Positions 25,571 through 38,036 of a stretch of 64,000 nt of DNA are shown here, piece after piece (the stretch's first letter is position 1; each line of letters begins with the position of its first letter). The notes under the pieces were generated by a model. It worked only from the letters and a program-made list of their open reading frames with translations, made no database searches and was not told where the DNA came from. A program made the translations under genes and the position numbers. Location: contig NC_092467.1 in assembly GCF_047495875.1 (NCBI RefSeq), positions 18,184,566-18,248,565 on the forward strand, written 5' to 3'. Source of the stretch: Pithys albifrons albifrons. Lineage: Eukaryota; Chordata; Aves; Passeriformes; Thamnophilidae.

Positions 25571-27805
25571 ATTAAAGACTACTTCAGACTGTGTTTGAAA
25601 ATAGCTAAATTTGCTTTCATTTTGGTGAAGAACTTTGAAGAAATAGTTTTCTGCCTTGAGTAGTTGGACTTTTATTTTTAGTATTTTGTTTAACCTTTTT
25701 TGATTAAATGAGTTGAAGTTTGCAAGGATCAGGTTTTCTGTTTCAAGGTCTGCAACGCAGGTACATTTGGGATCTGCAAGGTGTATAATTTGGATTTGAT
25801 AATCATATTATTGAAAGGTGGTTTATGAAGGACAGGCCTTTGAAGGTCTTACTTTTGCTACATAAACTTATGACACTTTGAGTGTATTATCTCACTGAAA
25901 CTGTGTGGATTTCCCTTGAGGCCATGGCTGAACACCATAAACGTTGATTGTTTCCAAAGGCTCGGGGAGGCCCAGGGATCCTGAGCTTTAGTTAATGCTG
26001 ATTGTAACCTATTTGAAGCTTATCTTTCTATACCTCATTGACTCACAGTATTTAAGTGTTTGTATAATATGAAAACTGTAAATGGAAGAAAGGTGCCAAT
26101 TATCAAATATGAAACAGATTTCAAGGTGCCAAGACATTCATTTTTCATCACAGACCTGTCCTTGCTATTCCTCAGTCCTGCCAGGAGGATGACACTTGAA
26201 GACTTTGTGTACTTGGCTGGACAAGACATTATTTAAATAAGTTTAATTACATCTGTTTTGTGGGAGAGAGGGTTTTCTAATGTCCTCAAATTGGGGATAA
26301 TCTGATATGTAGTGTATTTGCAGCACAGGTAAGTCACATAACTGTTTACAGGTAGGTTTTTTGACAGTATTTATTGTGATATTGACAATCTGCAGATCAA
26401 GAAAGCAAGATCTAGTGCTCTAGAAGTACTAGAAAAATGAAAGAGTTGGAGAATACAGCACACAGCTGTAAGTCATTGTAATGTTGTCAGACCACTTCCA
26501 AGACATAAAACCATATTACAGAAATAAGTCCTTTTTTCTGAATCTCTCTTGAATCTCTTCATTGAAACACAAACTTCCAGGTCTGTAAGACATCCTCACA
26601 TACCAGATGGAGTTCAAGACATTGTTTCCTCAGCTACAGTTTTGTGTGTGAATTCCCTTCTCTCTTCTGTGGTCATATACACTCCTACAGTCTCCAATCA
26701 GTTGTCTCCTGCCATAGGGAAGTGTAGAGGGTATTTTCTTCTCCTGCCATAAGAACTAATAAGGGGGTGGATTTCTGTATTTTGAAAGGGGTCGTTCCTC
26801 TAATTTGGAAGTAATGAGACAAATTGCTTGAAAAGTAAAGGAAAGAGTTTGCATTGCTCTTTATTGTGTAATAGAAGCTATTTTTCTGAAGTATGTTATT
26901 GAATGATATACTTCAGAGGTGTGTCTGTGAAGAAATAAGTAGCTGATCATATCATAAGTTTGACTTTAAATGAAACAACAAAAGTGAATTGATAGACAAA
27001 CATGGCCTGAGATTTTTCCCTCTCATTCATTCTTGACAGCAGCATATTATCAAATTAGGAATATTTTAACATCTGAGTAAATCTCTGAAAATTCATGCTG
27101 GACTCTGTGCTCCAGGAGCTCTTACCAGCATCGGTCAGATGCAGCCCACCTGGGAGGACCCTGTTGCTTAGCTACTCATAATTTTGTGTATTAATCCTCT
27201 CGTGAGTGTCACATGCAAAACACAGCTCCCATTATCTTTTCCCTTTCCTCACATCATCCTTCTTGTCTGACCAATTTCTGACTCCATTGCTCCTTTGAAG
27301 TGGGTTTCCTCTTTTCAGCTCCAGCACAAGCATTTCTGCATATGCAGCTCCCAGCTGTGTTCCACAAGCCTATATTCCAGATGCCTGTGAGGACCAAACA
27401 AAGCATTACTGTCAATAGCACAAAGTATATAAGAATACATCTGGAAAAGGGAAATATCAGCTGGCTGATGACAAGGATCCCACTGTGGATGAAGAACTAT
27501 GTAAGGAATTGTGGCAAGAGGACAAAAAAGCTGTCCATTTTAAGTTGCCTTTTGGTTGGTTGGCTGTTTTTTTGACTTTGCCCTTACGAAGTAGGAGTTT
27601 TAAGCCTGGCATATAAGTTAATTCTTGTCCAAGGTACTGTATTTAATATTGTACTGTAGTATTATGGGCAGGCTGTGAAGGGGCTCAGTGCTGTGAATTT
27701 GGTTTTGTATCCACGTAAGTGGACTCTTTGCCATCCCACATACTTTTCTTAGGGGTCTTTTATTCTCTACCACTTATCTCTTGGTGACAGCATGGAGTTC
27801 AGTTT
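25571..27805. other. Noncoding DNA, nothing assigned
   Basis: No gene or named repeat is seen. A small inverted repeat (CTGAAGTAT 26886-26894, ATACTTCAG 26908-26916) is the only local structure noted. Confidence 0.55.
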
Positions 27806-27915
27806 TCACTGAATCACAGATTGTGCCGAGTTTGAAGGCACCCACAGGGATCACAGTGTCCAACTCTTAGCCCTGCACAGGACTATCCCCAAGAGGCACA
27901 CCGTGTGTTTTGACA
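27806..27915 (-). mobile_element. CR1 LINE 3' end, minus strand
   Basis: The plus strand begins with CACTGAATCACAGATTGTG, the complement of a CR1 3' octamer tail. It continues with CACCCACAGGGATCACAGTG, TCCAACTCTTAGCCCTGCAC and CCCCAAGAGGCACACCGTGT. This matches, in order, the inverse of a CR1 subfamily 3' end (acccacagggatcattgagtccaactcctggccctgcacaggacaccccaag). Right boundary approximate. It is a typical 5'-truncated dead copy. Confidence 0.75.
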
Positions 27916-30900
27916 GATGAGCTTCAGGACAGGAGACTGTTTCTGAAGTAGAAGAGATCTGTGGGCATTTGCTGTCCCTGAGGCAGGCTCTGTGCTGTCT
28001 GCTCTGCCTCTGGGCCACATATATTGTGAGTCCCCTCAGTCTGTGGGCACTCTGGGGGAGATGCATTGTTTGTCTCTTAAGCACTGTCACAGACTACATG
28101 CCAGCTGCATGTGATCTGTTGGGCTTCAGACACCCATTAATTCTGACACGGCCTGCTTTTGATCCTCACATCACTTTGTATGGCAGGTTTCAGGACATCA
28201 GAATTGTCAGTCAGATGACTAGACTTGGTATCAAAATACAGGTGAAGCATGCAAAGTAAGAATACTGGCATCTAAGAACAAAAAATTAAAGTATGGAAAG
28301 GATATTACAAGCATTATGTTAGAATGAGGGGAAATTTCCTTTGTAGACTTGAGTGGCCAACATTAGGGCAGGAAGGAGATTTAAAAAAATCTGACATGAT
28401 ATGCACACAAGAACAGTTCTTAAAAACTTAAAAGAACAAGTAATTTGTGCCATGGCACACCTAAACCAGATTGTTTCAGCATACCTAAAAAAAGTTGTGT
28501 CCTTTTTCACATTGGGAGTAACATCATAATATTCAGGACATTTTGGCCTGTGAGAATCTTAAATATAAAACACTGTTCTGCACACTTAGTTTTTATAAAG
28601 ACTGGATTTAGAAGGGATGTGGGTACTGGATCTTCTTTTTTCTATGTTGATGCTGGGGGAGCTGCAATTCTAGTTTTAGCTCTGACCCCTTATAAACTGT
28701 ACCAGCATAATGTTGTTCAGCCAAAAAGCAGCCATTACATTTGCACTTTTTAAGCACATTGGACAAGTGGCAGTAATGCAGACAATAAGAGTTTTCTCTC
28801 AGTCACATTTTTAAAAATGCATTTGATATCCTCAGTGTTATGGTCAGGAAAGACAGCCCTCTGGTGCTATCATTTCTGTTAAACAGCATCGCTTTAGGCT
28901 GACTGGCAGTAGGCTTTTTTCTACTCACTGGGCACTCCTCAGTCATCAAAGGCTTCTTCTTTGGTCACACCACAATCATTGTGACAGTTCCAGGTAAGAG
29001 TGTTTGGCAGGGATAGCTCAAGGGTTCATTCTTTTCAGAATGTTTACTTTACCTGACATATCTTTCCTGGGTGCCACAGTGATTAGTCATCTGTATATTA
29101 TTTAAGGGAAGCTAAGGAATACTATTCTTCCATATAAGAAACAGCTAGGGGGGTGTATAATAAAGATAAATAAATAATAAAACCTCCTCAGCACTGAAGC
29201 TGATGTGCTAGGAGAGAATTAAAATTAATTGCACAGCAAGCAAAGCACTGTAGAACAGTGTGTGCATGTGTGTTCTAGGTCTGGCAGAGAACATTGACTG
29301 TCAAGATTGCCTGAAAATTCTCACTTATAAATTACTGTAAATAAGATTTTTAAAATTAATTTCTTCACAAACTTTCACTGTTTGGATTGATAATTTCCAT
29401 GTTGGGGCTCCTCCTGGGGGAAAACATTTGGAAAGACTACGGCCAACATTGTTTGGCTGTTTCTGGAAAGGGAGTGACTATCTGTTGCTCCATGTAAAAT
29501 TTTGAGCACTTTTTCTCTCCCTGAATTGCATCTCTCTTTTGTTCTTTCAGTATACCATCAAAATCTTCTGTGATCTTTTTTCCTTGAAGTACTGGTTCCT
29601 GTTGAGAAAGGTGCTATTGTTGTGTTATTCCTTGAGTTGAAATGATTCAGGTCTGTATGGTGACTGACTATTGCTGGTGATGCTGTTGAGCCACAGGCTC
29701 ATCAGTAGGATTCCATGCAATGGCATTCAGCGCTGGATAGTTCTAAATTTTTAGAAACATGGTAATTTACAAATAAACACTGAGATTATGAGTTGAGAGT
29801 TTAAAATCAGCATGAAATCTGCTGGAAAATGCAAGTACAGTACTCACTCAATGAGCAGTTCAAATATTTTGTTCAAGTATTTCAAATCCAGTATTTTATT
29901 TTTTTTAGTCTTCAGTTAAATGTGTGCCTTCAGGCCTTTTTTATTGCATGCTTTTCAAAACTTGCTCCAGAGACAGAATTATTAATTTCCTCTTAGGTTT
30001 CTGCATAGCACTCCACACCACAGTGCTTCAGAAACCATTAATGAAGTTATTTTCACAACGCCCCAGTGAAATGAGGAATTATTGTCCCGGAATTACTGTT
30101 ACTGGGACACCGTAAATCAAGGTTGAAAGTACCTGCTAATTTGGGAATCCAGTTTGAGGCGTTCTGTTCCTATCTCTCTCAGAATATTTAATGTTGAGTA
30201 ATAAACTGAAAGCACAGCTCCCTTTAACTTCAGCTACATTCCTGAGTGGTCAGCACTTTGAGCAAGACAGACCCCAGGTGTCAAGTTGGGCATGGAGCAT
30301 ATGAGCATAGATGGCTTTTGTGTGAAAAACTTGCCTTTGGGAAATTTGCCCTGTGTCTCATAGACTGTCATACAACAAAAGCAGATGTAGACTCAAAACT
30401 CTTTGGGGCAACTTTTAAACTGTGTTAGGTAGGGGATTCTTTTTAATCTTTTTCTCCCTTTCTTCCTGTTTTCCTCACTCATTACATAACTCTGAATGTC
30501 AGCAATGCATGGGGCAGCCTTTCTCATCCTTGGGCAGCAGATTTCTGCTCTGCACTGAATCATCCTACAAACATAGCCATGCCATGCACTGCATAGAACC
30601 GTGACCTTGTGAACCACTCTCTTTGTGATTATGTAAATAATCAGTTATGTAAATGTACTGGTTTGGGCTAGTGTAGAGTTATTTTTCTTCACAGTAGCTA
30701 TATGGGACTAGGTGCATGATAGTTTAACCAAATGCCAAACTCTTATTCTGTCTTCAATCACAAACACTGAAGTTTGAGGTGTATCACTGGAGAGAACTAT
30801 GGAGCGCTAATGAGGCAGCGAGTCTACTGGCATAAAATGGCTCTGCATAGGCAGACACAGTGTGAGCAGTGATGGTTACTGCCTAACTTTCTGATTTCCT

Positions 30901-31280
30901 CCCATTCCCCATCTCTTGTCCCTTGTTGTATGTCTAGATCCCAAACATTGTAGGGTAGGGACTACAGTGTTTTGCTATTACAGAACTTAGTATAGTGTGG
31001 TCTTGATAAAGGGACCTCCATTGTTTTGGTAGAGTCCCTCTTCATTCACATTATTCATGTTACCATCTGAAAAAAAATTAGTCTCAACTACGTAATTGAA
31101 GTATTTGCTGTATAGACTGTCCTCTGTGGACCTCAGGGGTGGTGATCACTGACAGTTTGCTAGGGAGAATTACTATTTGTTCACTAACTGTTATTTCTCT
31201 TAAGTGAATTTAATGTGTTCTATACTTTTCAATTTACTAAAGTGCTAGTAGTTTATTAAAAAAGAACATTAACTTGACCG
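27916..31280. other. Noncoding DNA, nothing assigned
   Basis: No gene or repeat recognised. The 96- and 102-codon frames at 27969-28259 and 28445-28753 are Cys/Leu-rich and unsupported. Confidence 0.55.
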
Positions 31281-31384
31281 GTATACCTGTATCACAGGAC
31301 TGTTGTGAAGATTAATAATTAGATAATGTTTGCAAAGCACTTTTTATAAGTGAGAAGTGCTATAAAGTGCTAAGTATTATTATT
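31281..31384 (+). mobile_element. MIR-type SINE 3' half
   Basis: The blocks ATCACAGGACTGTTGTGAAG, AGATAATGTTTGCAAAGCAC, AGAAGTGCTATAAAGTGCTA and the tail AAGTATTATTATTG follow the consensus 3' half of MIR/MIR3-type CORE-SINEs (cacagggctgttgtgaggattaa...agataatg...gtaaagcgcttt...aagtgctataaatgctaagtattattatt). Order, spacing and tail all agree. It is an ancient insertion shared in type across amniotes; the 5' tRNA-related half is not visible. Confidence 0.7.
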
Positions 31385-33393
31385 GCAGCATGATAGAGAT
31401 CACAAAACACAAGTGAATTAGCTCTAGGTTTAATCCTTATAAGGCAAAGCATACCAGGGGCAAAATAACATTACAGTTATTTTTCTTACATCCAGCACTT
31501 CATTAACTACCACATAGGATTATATAACTCTGTGAGAGTCTAACTTACTACTAAGTTCATAATCATAGCAGGAAAAATTCTCACGGGTTTTGCAGGCAAG
31601 ACTTGTATGTACAGCCTTTGAGGTCACACAGAGTTCCTCCACTATGCAGCATTAGTGCCTCCAGTTGTGTGTAGGGGCATCACCGCCCACTTGGGCACTC
31701 TCCCCAGTGCCTCTGTCTAGGCTGGATAGTACATGGCACTATATACAGGTCTTCACTGCATGTAAAGTGACATAATGCCTTTGAATGAATACAGACATCT
31801 GTATCTTCTCAGGATTTTACGATGCTTTCTCTCACCAGCTCTTTCCCAGTCTCAGTCACTCTTTAATCTCTGCTTTTCCTCTAATTTTTTACTGAAGATG
31901 TGAGAAAGATGCACCCCAGCAAATCCATCACTTGTTTTCTGGCTCCTGTCAAGTCTTTAATATCGTTGAGAAAATCAGTCAGCATTTTCTTTCTTCTTTA
32001 ATTCTCACTTATTGCTTATCTTGCTGCAGGTGGCTGACTACTACTGCTGCAGTCATTGCTTTTCCTGAGGATGCCATAAACACAAAATATTTTCCCACGT
32101 CAAATTCTAGCACTGCCTGTTTTCTGCCTCATCCTCTGTAGGACAGTCTTGAGCCAAAACCTTGAGAAGTAGCATTTATTACTTGGTATGGTTACCTCCT
32201 GAGAAGAGGAATGTGAAGTAGCCTCCATGGAAAAGTGGCGTGCCAAAACTATGCATTAAGAAAAATTATGTGTATCTTCCAATTGGATTCAACTTCTCCT
32301 AGGCTGCTTTTTTGGGGTTTCTATTTGATTTTTTTTGTGGGGGTGGGGTATTTCTTGATTATTTTCCCTCTCTCCCTTCTTCCTATAGGAACTGTTAGTA
32401 GACAGCCTCTTCAATCCTGGCTGCAGGTACGTGGACTGACTCCCTCTTAGTTTTACACTGGCCACCCTTGTCTGACTGAAGCATTCCCGTCTTATCTTTT
32501 AAAAAAGGGCAAACAAGTAAATTTTCACCAAAGCATCATGTCCCTCAATACAGTTCACTACCAAACTACAGTGGTGAGTTTAATGTGTTTCTTTGCTTCT
32601 GAAATGTGCAAAATGTGTGTTAAAATATCAGGTATTATATGAAGAGTGCTGAAGAGAAGCCAGTTTCCTTGAGCAGCAGATACACGAGCTTCAGGGAACA
32701 ATTTCTGGATGACTCAGACAGGTGTTTGTCAGGATCTAATTGCAGTTCATTGAGCAAAACTGCAATCACCTATGCTGGGTGAAACGTGCAGTCTACAGAG
32801 CTCACAAGATCATGGATACCTGTCTGTATTGTTTAAATGCCCTCAACACACCCTGCTTCAGGCAGTCTCGTGAAGGTGACACCAGAATCCTCTGTAAGAA
32901 GGATTCCATTTGCCTTCATGGCCAGGTGCTGACTGTGGCACATACAGACACCCCGTGGGGTAGAACAGACATAGCCTGGTGAGAGCCACAGCCCAGTGAC
33001 CTGCCCACATCCACAGGTACATTCATAAGTGCAAGGCAGATAGCTGAGGGTGCCCTGTAGGACTTGTCCATGAGGCAGACATGTTGGCCCTCCTGTGGGA
33101 AGCAAGGCAAGCAGAGGTCAGCTTGGTCATAAGCACAGCCCAGTGTCTCCTGTATATACTAGTACAGTAACTTTGAGAGGTGGATGTGAGAGGTGCTAGA
33201 ATGAAAACGTAGATGAACAGCCAAAAGATCTGATTTAGGCACCTACTGATAGATTTCTATTATACTTGTGGATTCATGCAGTGATAGGATTTTTGTGAGG
33301 GTAACACAATAAAGAGAGGGGACTAACTGTAAAGGCAAGGGAAGCTCCACCTTGCCTAAATTGGAACCAGCTGACTCCAAAAATTAATAGGGT

Positions 33394-33456
33394 GGGGAGA
33401 GAATTATTTATAGTCAAGCCAGCAAGGGGAGGATTATTTATAGCCAAACCTGGAAG
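33394..33456 (+). repeat. Diverged ~32-bp tandem duplication
   Basis: The units start with GGGGAGAGAATTATTTATAG (33394) and GGGGAGGATTATTTATAG (33426), each followed by a CAAGCC/CAAACC block. The shared core is ATTATTTATAG. The two copies differ at several positions. Confidence 0.6.
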
Positions 33457-34102
33457 GAAAGGGACAGGTGGTGAGGAGCACTTGGGTCAGACAGACATCT
33501 GCTAGGAATGTCAGCAATACAAAAGTAACTCTGTATCCAGTAGTAAATGATAGGACAGAAATTACAGCTGACCTGGAGGAAGAAAGATTGCAAAGGCCTA
33601 TCTGAGGGAAGTAACAACATGTCAGACAAAGGAATTAACTAAAAATAGTCATGCTGCCAAAAATAAAATGTCTGTAACAATGAGTGACCTGAAGTCAAAA
33701 GCAGGTGAACTCGGTGCCTGGGGATGGACGAGGACTGACCTTCAGAAGGTAAGTTTGACTCAACAGTTGATAGTATGCCATATTGTAGTATGTAATTATC
33801 AGCTGGGCATCAGAGTAGATCGTGTGTGGGAGTACATGGCATAAATGGCCCAGAACAGACCAGCTGAGGATGGGGTGTAGGTTTCTGCAGTCCAATCAGC
33901 TAATATTCCTCAGCAAGAAGGTATACAATAGCTTGACTGGGAGATGCTGTTCTTCTAGTGCAGTGTTATTAAATAACTTAGGAAGTTCTAAACTTTGTGT
34001 AAATTCTTTGGTGGGGCATTATTTTGAAATCAGAAGGAAATTTACAAAAAAAGATCCAAAAAGTTGGGTTTATGCTACTTATCTGCATAATGAAATAATG
34101 TT

Positions 34103-34160
34103 GAGGCCTGATTCTTGTTCTCACTGATGCTGTTTGCTGTTACTCTGGGTTTATATAACA
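34103..34160. mobile_element. Half of a palindromic MITE-like relic
   Basis: GAGGCCTGATTCTTGTTCTC followed by ACTGATGC and a TTACTCTGGGTTTATA block. It resembles the left half of the sauropsid palindrome 'aggcctgattctgctctcacttacactggtgtaaatcaggagtaactcc'. The right arm is not evident. Confidence 0.35.
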
Positions 34161-36969
34161 TGGACAGAAGTACGTAGAGACCTACTGCTTGAGTGTAAAG
34201 AGGAGTTCGTGTAAATGTAAATTGTTCTCTGCCTGTGCAGTTGTGAGGAGTATTAAAGAGGTAGCATTTACCCATTTATAAAATGGTTCTCTATGGCCAT
34301 AGGCCAAAGTTCAAAAAAGCAGTTTCTTGACATTTCAGATGATTAGGCTGAAGATCAGCTAGTTCTTCATACAGGCACAAATGGAGAGCTCTCAGTCATA
34401 CATTAATTGCCTCAAGGTATCTATCTATACTTAGTAGCCACAATGTAATTAGGTTTCATGTCTGTGTGAGAGAGCACAATAACCTTTGTGATTCAACATT
34501 GGGAGTTTACTGCTGAACTGTTTGAACAGTATAAAATGTGCTTTTGGGACATTTGCAGTGAAAAATCTCTCATGTTATCTTGTGTTCTGGTTTATTTTCT
34601 ATTTTATATTTGTCATTATTTCTTTTTAAAGTTAGATACATAAGACCTAGTCAAAGAAAGACTTTTCTGTAGGCGAGACTTGGATTTTTTAAGGGGAAAA
34701 TTGCAAAATTAATAACTCTATAAAGGAGAGGATTGTTTGGGAGTGGAAAGGGAATGACTTGAAAAGCAAGGAATAGAGAACTGGTCAAATGAAATTTTAT
34801 GCGTCTTAAAATTAGCATATAGAAATCATTGGCATAAGATATCATGGGACCAGAGAACTTAAGAGGGTTGAAAGAACATCAGTCATTCATCTAGATAATG
34901 AGAAAATCCAACTTACATTGAGTAGAATGTAAACATTTTTAAAGATGTAAAACTTTATGCTTGTGGGCAGGAGCCAAACACATATGGATGGGGCTCCAAG
35001 AAAACTTCTTGCTTGAGGTAATTATTCCATAGTATTCCCCTTGGGGTTTTTTTTGTGCTTTGCTTTGTAGTGATAGGTTCTGATGCAATTGAGGATCTGC
35101 TGAGAAACTCTGTGTTTCTTTGCATTTCTGTTTGAGTAGGAGGGGAGAAGAGGATGGCACAACAATATGTTCCTATTCGTTGCTTCTCAGGAGGAAATGA
35201 CTTTTAGATGATTGTAGAGAACACAAGCAAAGTAACCTTGCTGTAACTGGCTTTAAGGCATGAGTACTCAGGTATGTGGAAGAAAGACCTGGTTAAGTTA
35301 ACCCTTAGCTTTTAGCCCCCCACTCCCTGCTGGTGCCAGGAGTAAATTCTGAGCAATGCAGACTAGAGATGACTTTCTGCAAACCTTTTGTATTTTTGCC
35401 CCCATCTTCTCCATCAAAGTTTATCATTGGAAGTATGTAAGGAGACTATTCATGCTCTAAAGCAATAGTTGCTCAGGTAATCTGCCTCATAGCAGCACTC
35501 TGCAGGTTGTGGGTTGTGCGTGGTCTGTACGTGGCAATGCATGTTAGATCTGTTGCCTGGGGGTTGCAGTGCAGCCCCAGCCTGCCAGGGGAGCCAGCAC
35601 AGCAGATGTGCTCTCCACTCCTGCCCTCCATCCAGCTGGGACTGCATGTAGCCAGGTGGTGCTTTGCTTCCCTGCCTCTGTTCTGCATGGCAACAAAGAC
35701 AACTCAGGAGAGAATCTTACCAATTGTCTTACCAACAGGGCAGTAGGTTGGTGTGCCTGTTTTTGTCATTTCCAAAGGTAATGCATTTAGTTCTGCCTTT
35801 TGCTGAACCCTATGGCTGCTGTAGCCCCTTCTGGGCACTGAATTAATCTGAATGGAAACATGGGTGAAAAAGCACAGTGACCACACTGTATTTATATACA
35901 TTTGAGAAGGAAGAAGAAACTGCTTCAGCACTGCCTCCTTTTCATACTTCATATCTCTAAAAGTAGCCAGTTAATTACATTCCATGGTTACTGCTATTGT
36001 AATATGTGGTTATTTGAAGTGCAAAGATAATCATCGATTGTATACTCTTGACTACACTATTAATGGTTTCAATCCCCACATTATGTTTACAGTTTGCTTT
36101 ATAACTAACAGAGCCATTGTGGCTTATACATGTAGTAATTCAGTGAATTCTGTCTCCATGTAATGCCCTTGCCATTTCATTCTGCGGTATTAAGTGTTGT
36201 TTTTCTAGGAAGGTCTTGAAATGTGGGGCATTATGTATGAGTTATGTTAATTTGTTAGGGCAATGAATACATTAATTTCATTAGTAAATGGCCTCAAAGC
36301 AATAATCACCAGTGTAGGTGTGTCAGAAATGATCATGTTCAGTTTTGCCAGTTAATTATTAAGATTTTGTTCTAAGGGACCCAGATTTGACATCCAGCTT
36401 CAATTTAGCCATAAATATAAGTCTGAAGTATATCGGGCTGAAGAAATCTGGCCAAGAACTTGTTTTTCTCTTAGAAATCTCTACATTTAGTCTAATTGTG
36501 ACTGCCAATAAGATGCCAAAATAATTAGTGTCAGTGATACGAGGTTTATACTATACCTCCCAAAAAGGCTCATCATAATGAAAATAGCAATCACACTTTC
36601 TCATTCCTCTCATCTTGCCTTATGTTACAGAATGCTGAATTATTCAATGGCAGTATTACTTGCTAGTGCAGTATTAAATTTGAAATGGCTGCAGTTTATC
36701 GTTAAAGCTGAAGGGTGGGTTTTAATGGAGTTTACTTCTAATGACCTAATTAGGTTTCTAAGTTATATCTGTGCACTTCTTGAACTTTACATGGCTAACA
36801 CTGTAAAGGAGACAAATGGAGCCACCTGTGCACCTGAATTACTTTCCTTAGATGTGACCCTATTTTTAATTACAGTCACCTGTTGAGAGCACCTAATAAA
36901 CCACCGTTCAGTAATAGTGTGCTTTTAGTCACCTCTAGAACTGTATTTTTTTCAAAGGAAACTTGAAAC

Positions 36970-37158
36970 TGAGGAAGGCAAATGGCATCCTGACTTGTAA
37001 CAAGAATACTGTGGCCATCAGGACCAGGGAAGTGATTGTAGTCCTGTGCTCTGCACTGCTGAGGCTACACCTCTAGTACTGTGTCCAGTTCTGAGCCCCC
37101 TCACAGCAAGAAGGATACTGAGGTGCTGGAGTGTGTCCAGAGAAGGGCAGCTGTAACA
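36970..37158 (+). mobile_element. CR1 LINE, 5' piece of a split copy
   Basis: AAGGCAAATGGCATCCTGAC, GTGGCCATCAGGACCAGGGA, AGTGATTGTAGTCCTGTGCT, CTAGTACTGTGTCCAGTTCT, GAGGTGCTGGAGTGTGTCCA and GAGAAGGGCAGC follow the avian CR1 sequence downstream of the RT domain with little divergence. The homology stops abruptly at about 37158, where an LTR begins. CR1 sequence resumes at about 37942. Several hundred bases of CR1 between the two pieces are missing, so a deletion went with or preceded the LTR insertion. Confidence 0.85.
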
Positions 37159-37941
37159 CTCTGCCCCAGAACTGCAGGTTCATGGGCTCAGCAAGGAGTT
37201 TTACTTTAAAATATATATAGGGTTCTTTAATACTTCAAGACAGCATCAAAAGAATAAGCAACAGATTTGTTCTGAAGAGGTATTTTTATTGATAATTTGG
37301 GGGACAAAATAAGGGAACTTGACAAGAGTCCCAAAGGGTAACCACACAAGCTGGACAAAATGTTCTACCACAATACCAACCCAGCACATGCTAATCCACA
37401 ACACTTAAGTCAAAATCCAATCCCTCCACAACACTGAAGTCAAAGTCCAATCCCTCCAGCTTCAAGGCACCCAAAGCATTAAGAAAGTAGCAAAGAAAGA
37501 GAAGCAGAGGGAGCAAGAAGAGAGGAGAAAGAGGAAGATACAGATTATATAGCTACACTGGAACCTTGTAGAAGACCAGCTCTTACACATCTCAGTATCA
37601 GGGGGGCCATGGTATGTGGCCTGCTTTGGTTTTATCTGCTCTGGTCCCTGTGGCAAACCCCTCCAGGGAGGGCCTCTGACCATCTGGGTTTCCAGGCCAG
37701 GGTGAGGGGCAGTGCCCAATTGTCCCTGCCCATCTGAGCTGGGTCAGGGGCTCCAGGAGCTGTAGGGTTTTATAGTTTTCTGAGTCTGTTTGTGACTGGC
37801 AGCCCCTCTGGGGCTTCCCTGTGTGGGCTGCAGGTGCCTGCCATGAGGGATGTGATGCCACCCCACCCCTGTGAGGTTTGACCCATCCCTGCCCCCTCCA
37901 CAGACGCACATGCACACCCACAAGGTGGGCATGCAAGAAAT
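37151..37941 (-). mobile_element. Endogenous retrovirus solo LTR, minus strand
   Basis: About 0.8 kb of non-CR1 sequence sits inside a CR1 copy. Read on the minus strand it has a TATA-like box (ATATAAT near 37549), a polypyrimidine region (complement of the purine-rich 37481-37542), an AATAAA signal (complement of 37285-37290) and a GTGTTACA terminus at 37151. The order TATA, then AATAAA, then CA-3' is that of an LTR. No gag, pol or env is seen, so it looks like a solo LTR. The left terminus is fairly clear (plus-strand TGTAACACTCTG); the right end lies within 37919-37941. I could not identify a target-site duplication. The minus-strand open frames at 37462-37966 fall in the LTR and are not genes. 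Family unknown; passerine ERVs would be my first comparison. Confidence 0.6.
37396..37455 (+). repeat. 30-bp tandem duplication inside the LTR
   Basis: The units CCACAACACTTAAGTCAAAA (37396 on) and CCACAACACTGAAGTCAAAG (37426 on) each continue with TCCAATCCCT. The period is exactly 30, with two mismatches. Duplications of this kind are common in LTR promoter regions. Confidence 0.85.
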
Positions 37942-38036
37942 AGCTGGAAATAGCATTTAGTGCCATGGTCTAGTTGACAAGGTGTTGAACTTGAACTTGA
38001 TGATCTCAGAGGTCTTGTCTAACATAAATGATTCTG
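37942..38036 (+). mobile_element. CR1 LINE 3' end, second piece of the split copy
   Basis: GAAATAGCTGGAAATAGC, TTAGTGCCATGGTCTAGTTG, ACAAGGTGTTG, TTGATGATCTCAGAGGTCTT and AAATGATTCTGTGA match the terminal 3' UTR of avian CR1, including the final octamer (ATTCTGTG). This completes the plus-strand copy begun at 36970. The continuation 'ggtcataggttggact' is partly lost before TTGATGATCTC. Confidence 0.85.

Larger units (their letters stand above)
31385..36969. other. Noncoding DNA with a MITE-like relic and a local duplication
   Basis: Contains the palindromic relic at 34103-34160 and a diverged ~32-bp duplication at 33394-33456. The 36.0-36.9 kb part is rich in TAAT-type motifs but I cannot show conservation. 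No exon is supported. Confidence 0.5.

Noticed and set aside
25197..25598. 133-codon plus-strand frame
   Set aside because: It lies antisense over a CR1 fragment and runs into the CT microsatellite (the LSLSLCVSLSLSL tail).
37462..37966. Minus-strand frames of 85 and 122 codons
   Set aside because: They lie within the LTR, which is regulatory sequence, and match no retroviral protein arrangement.
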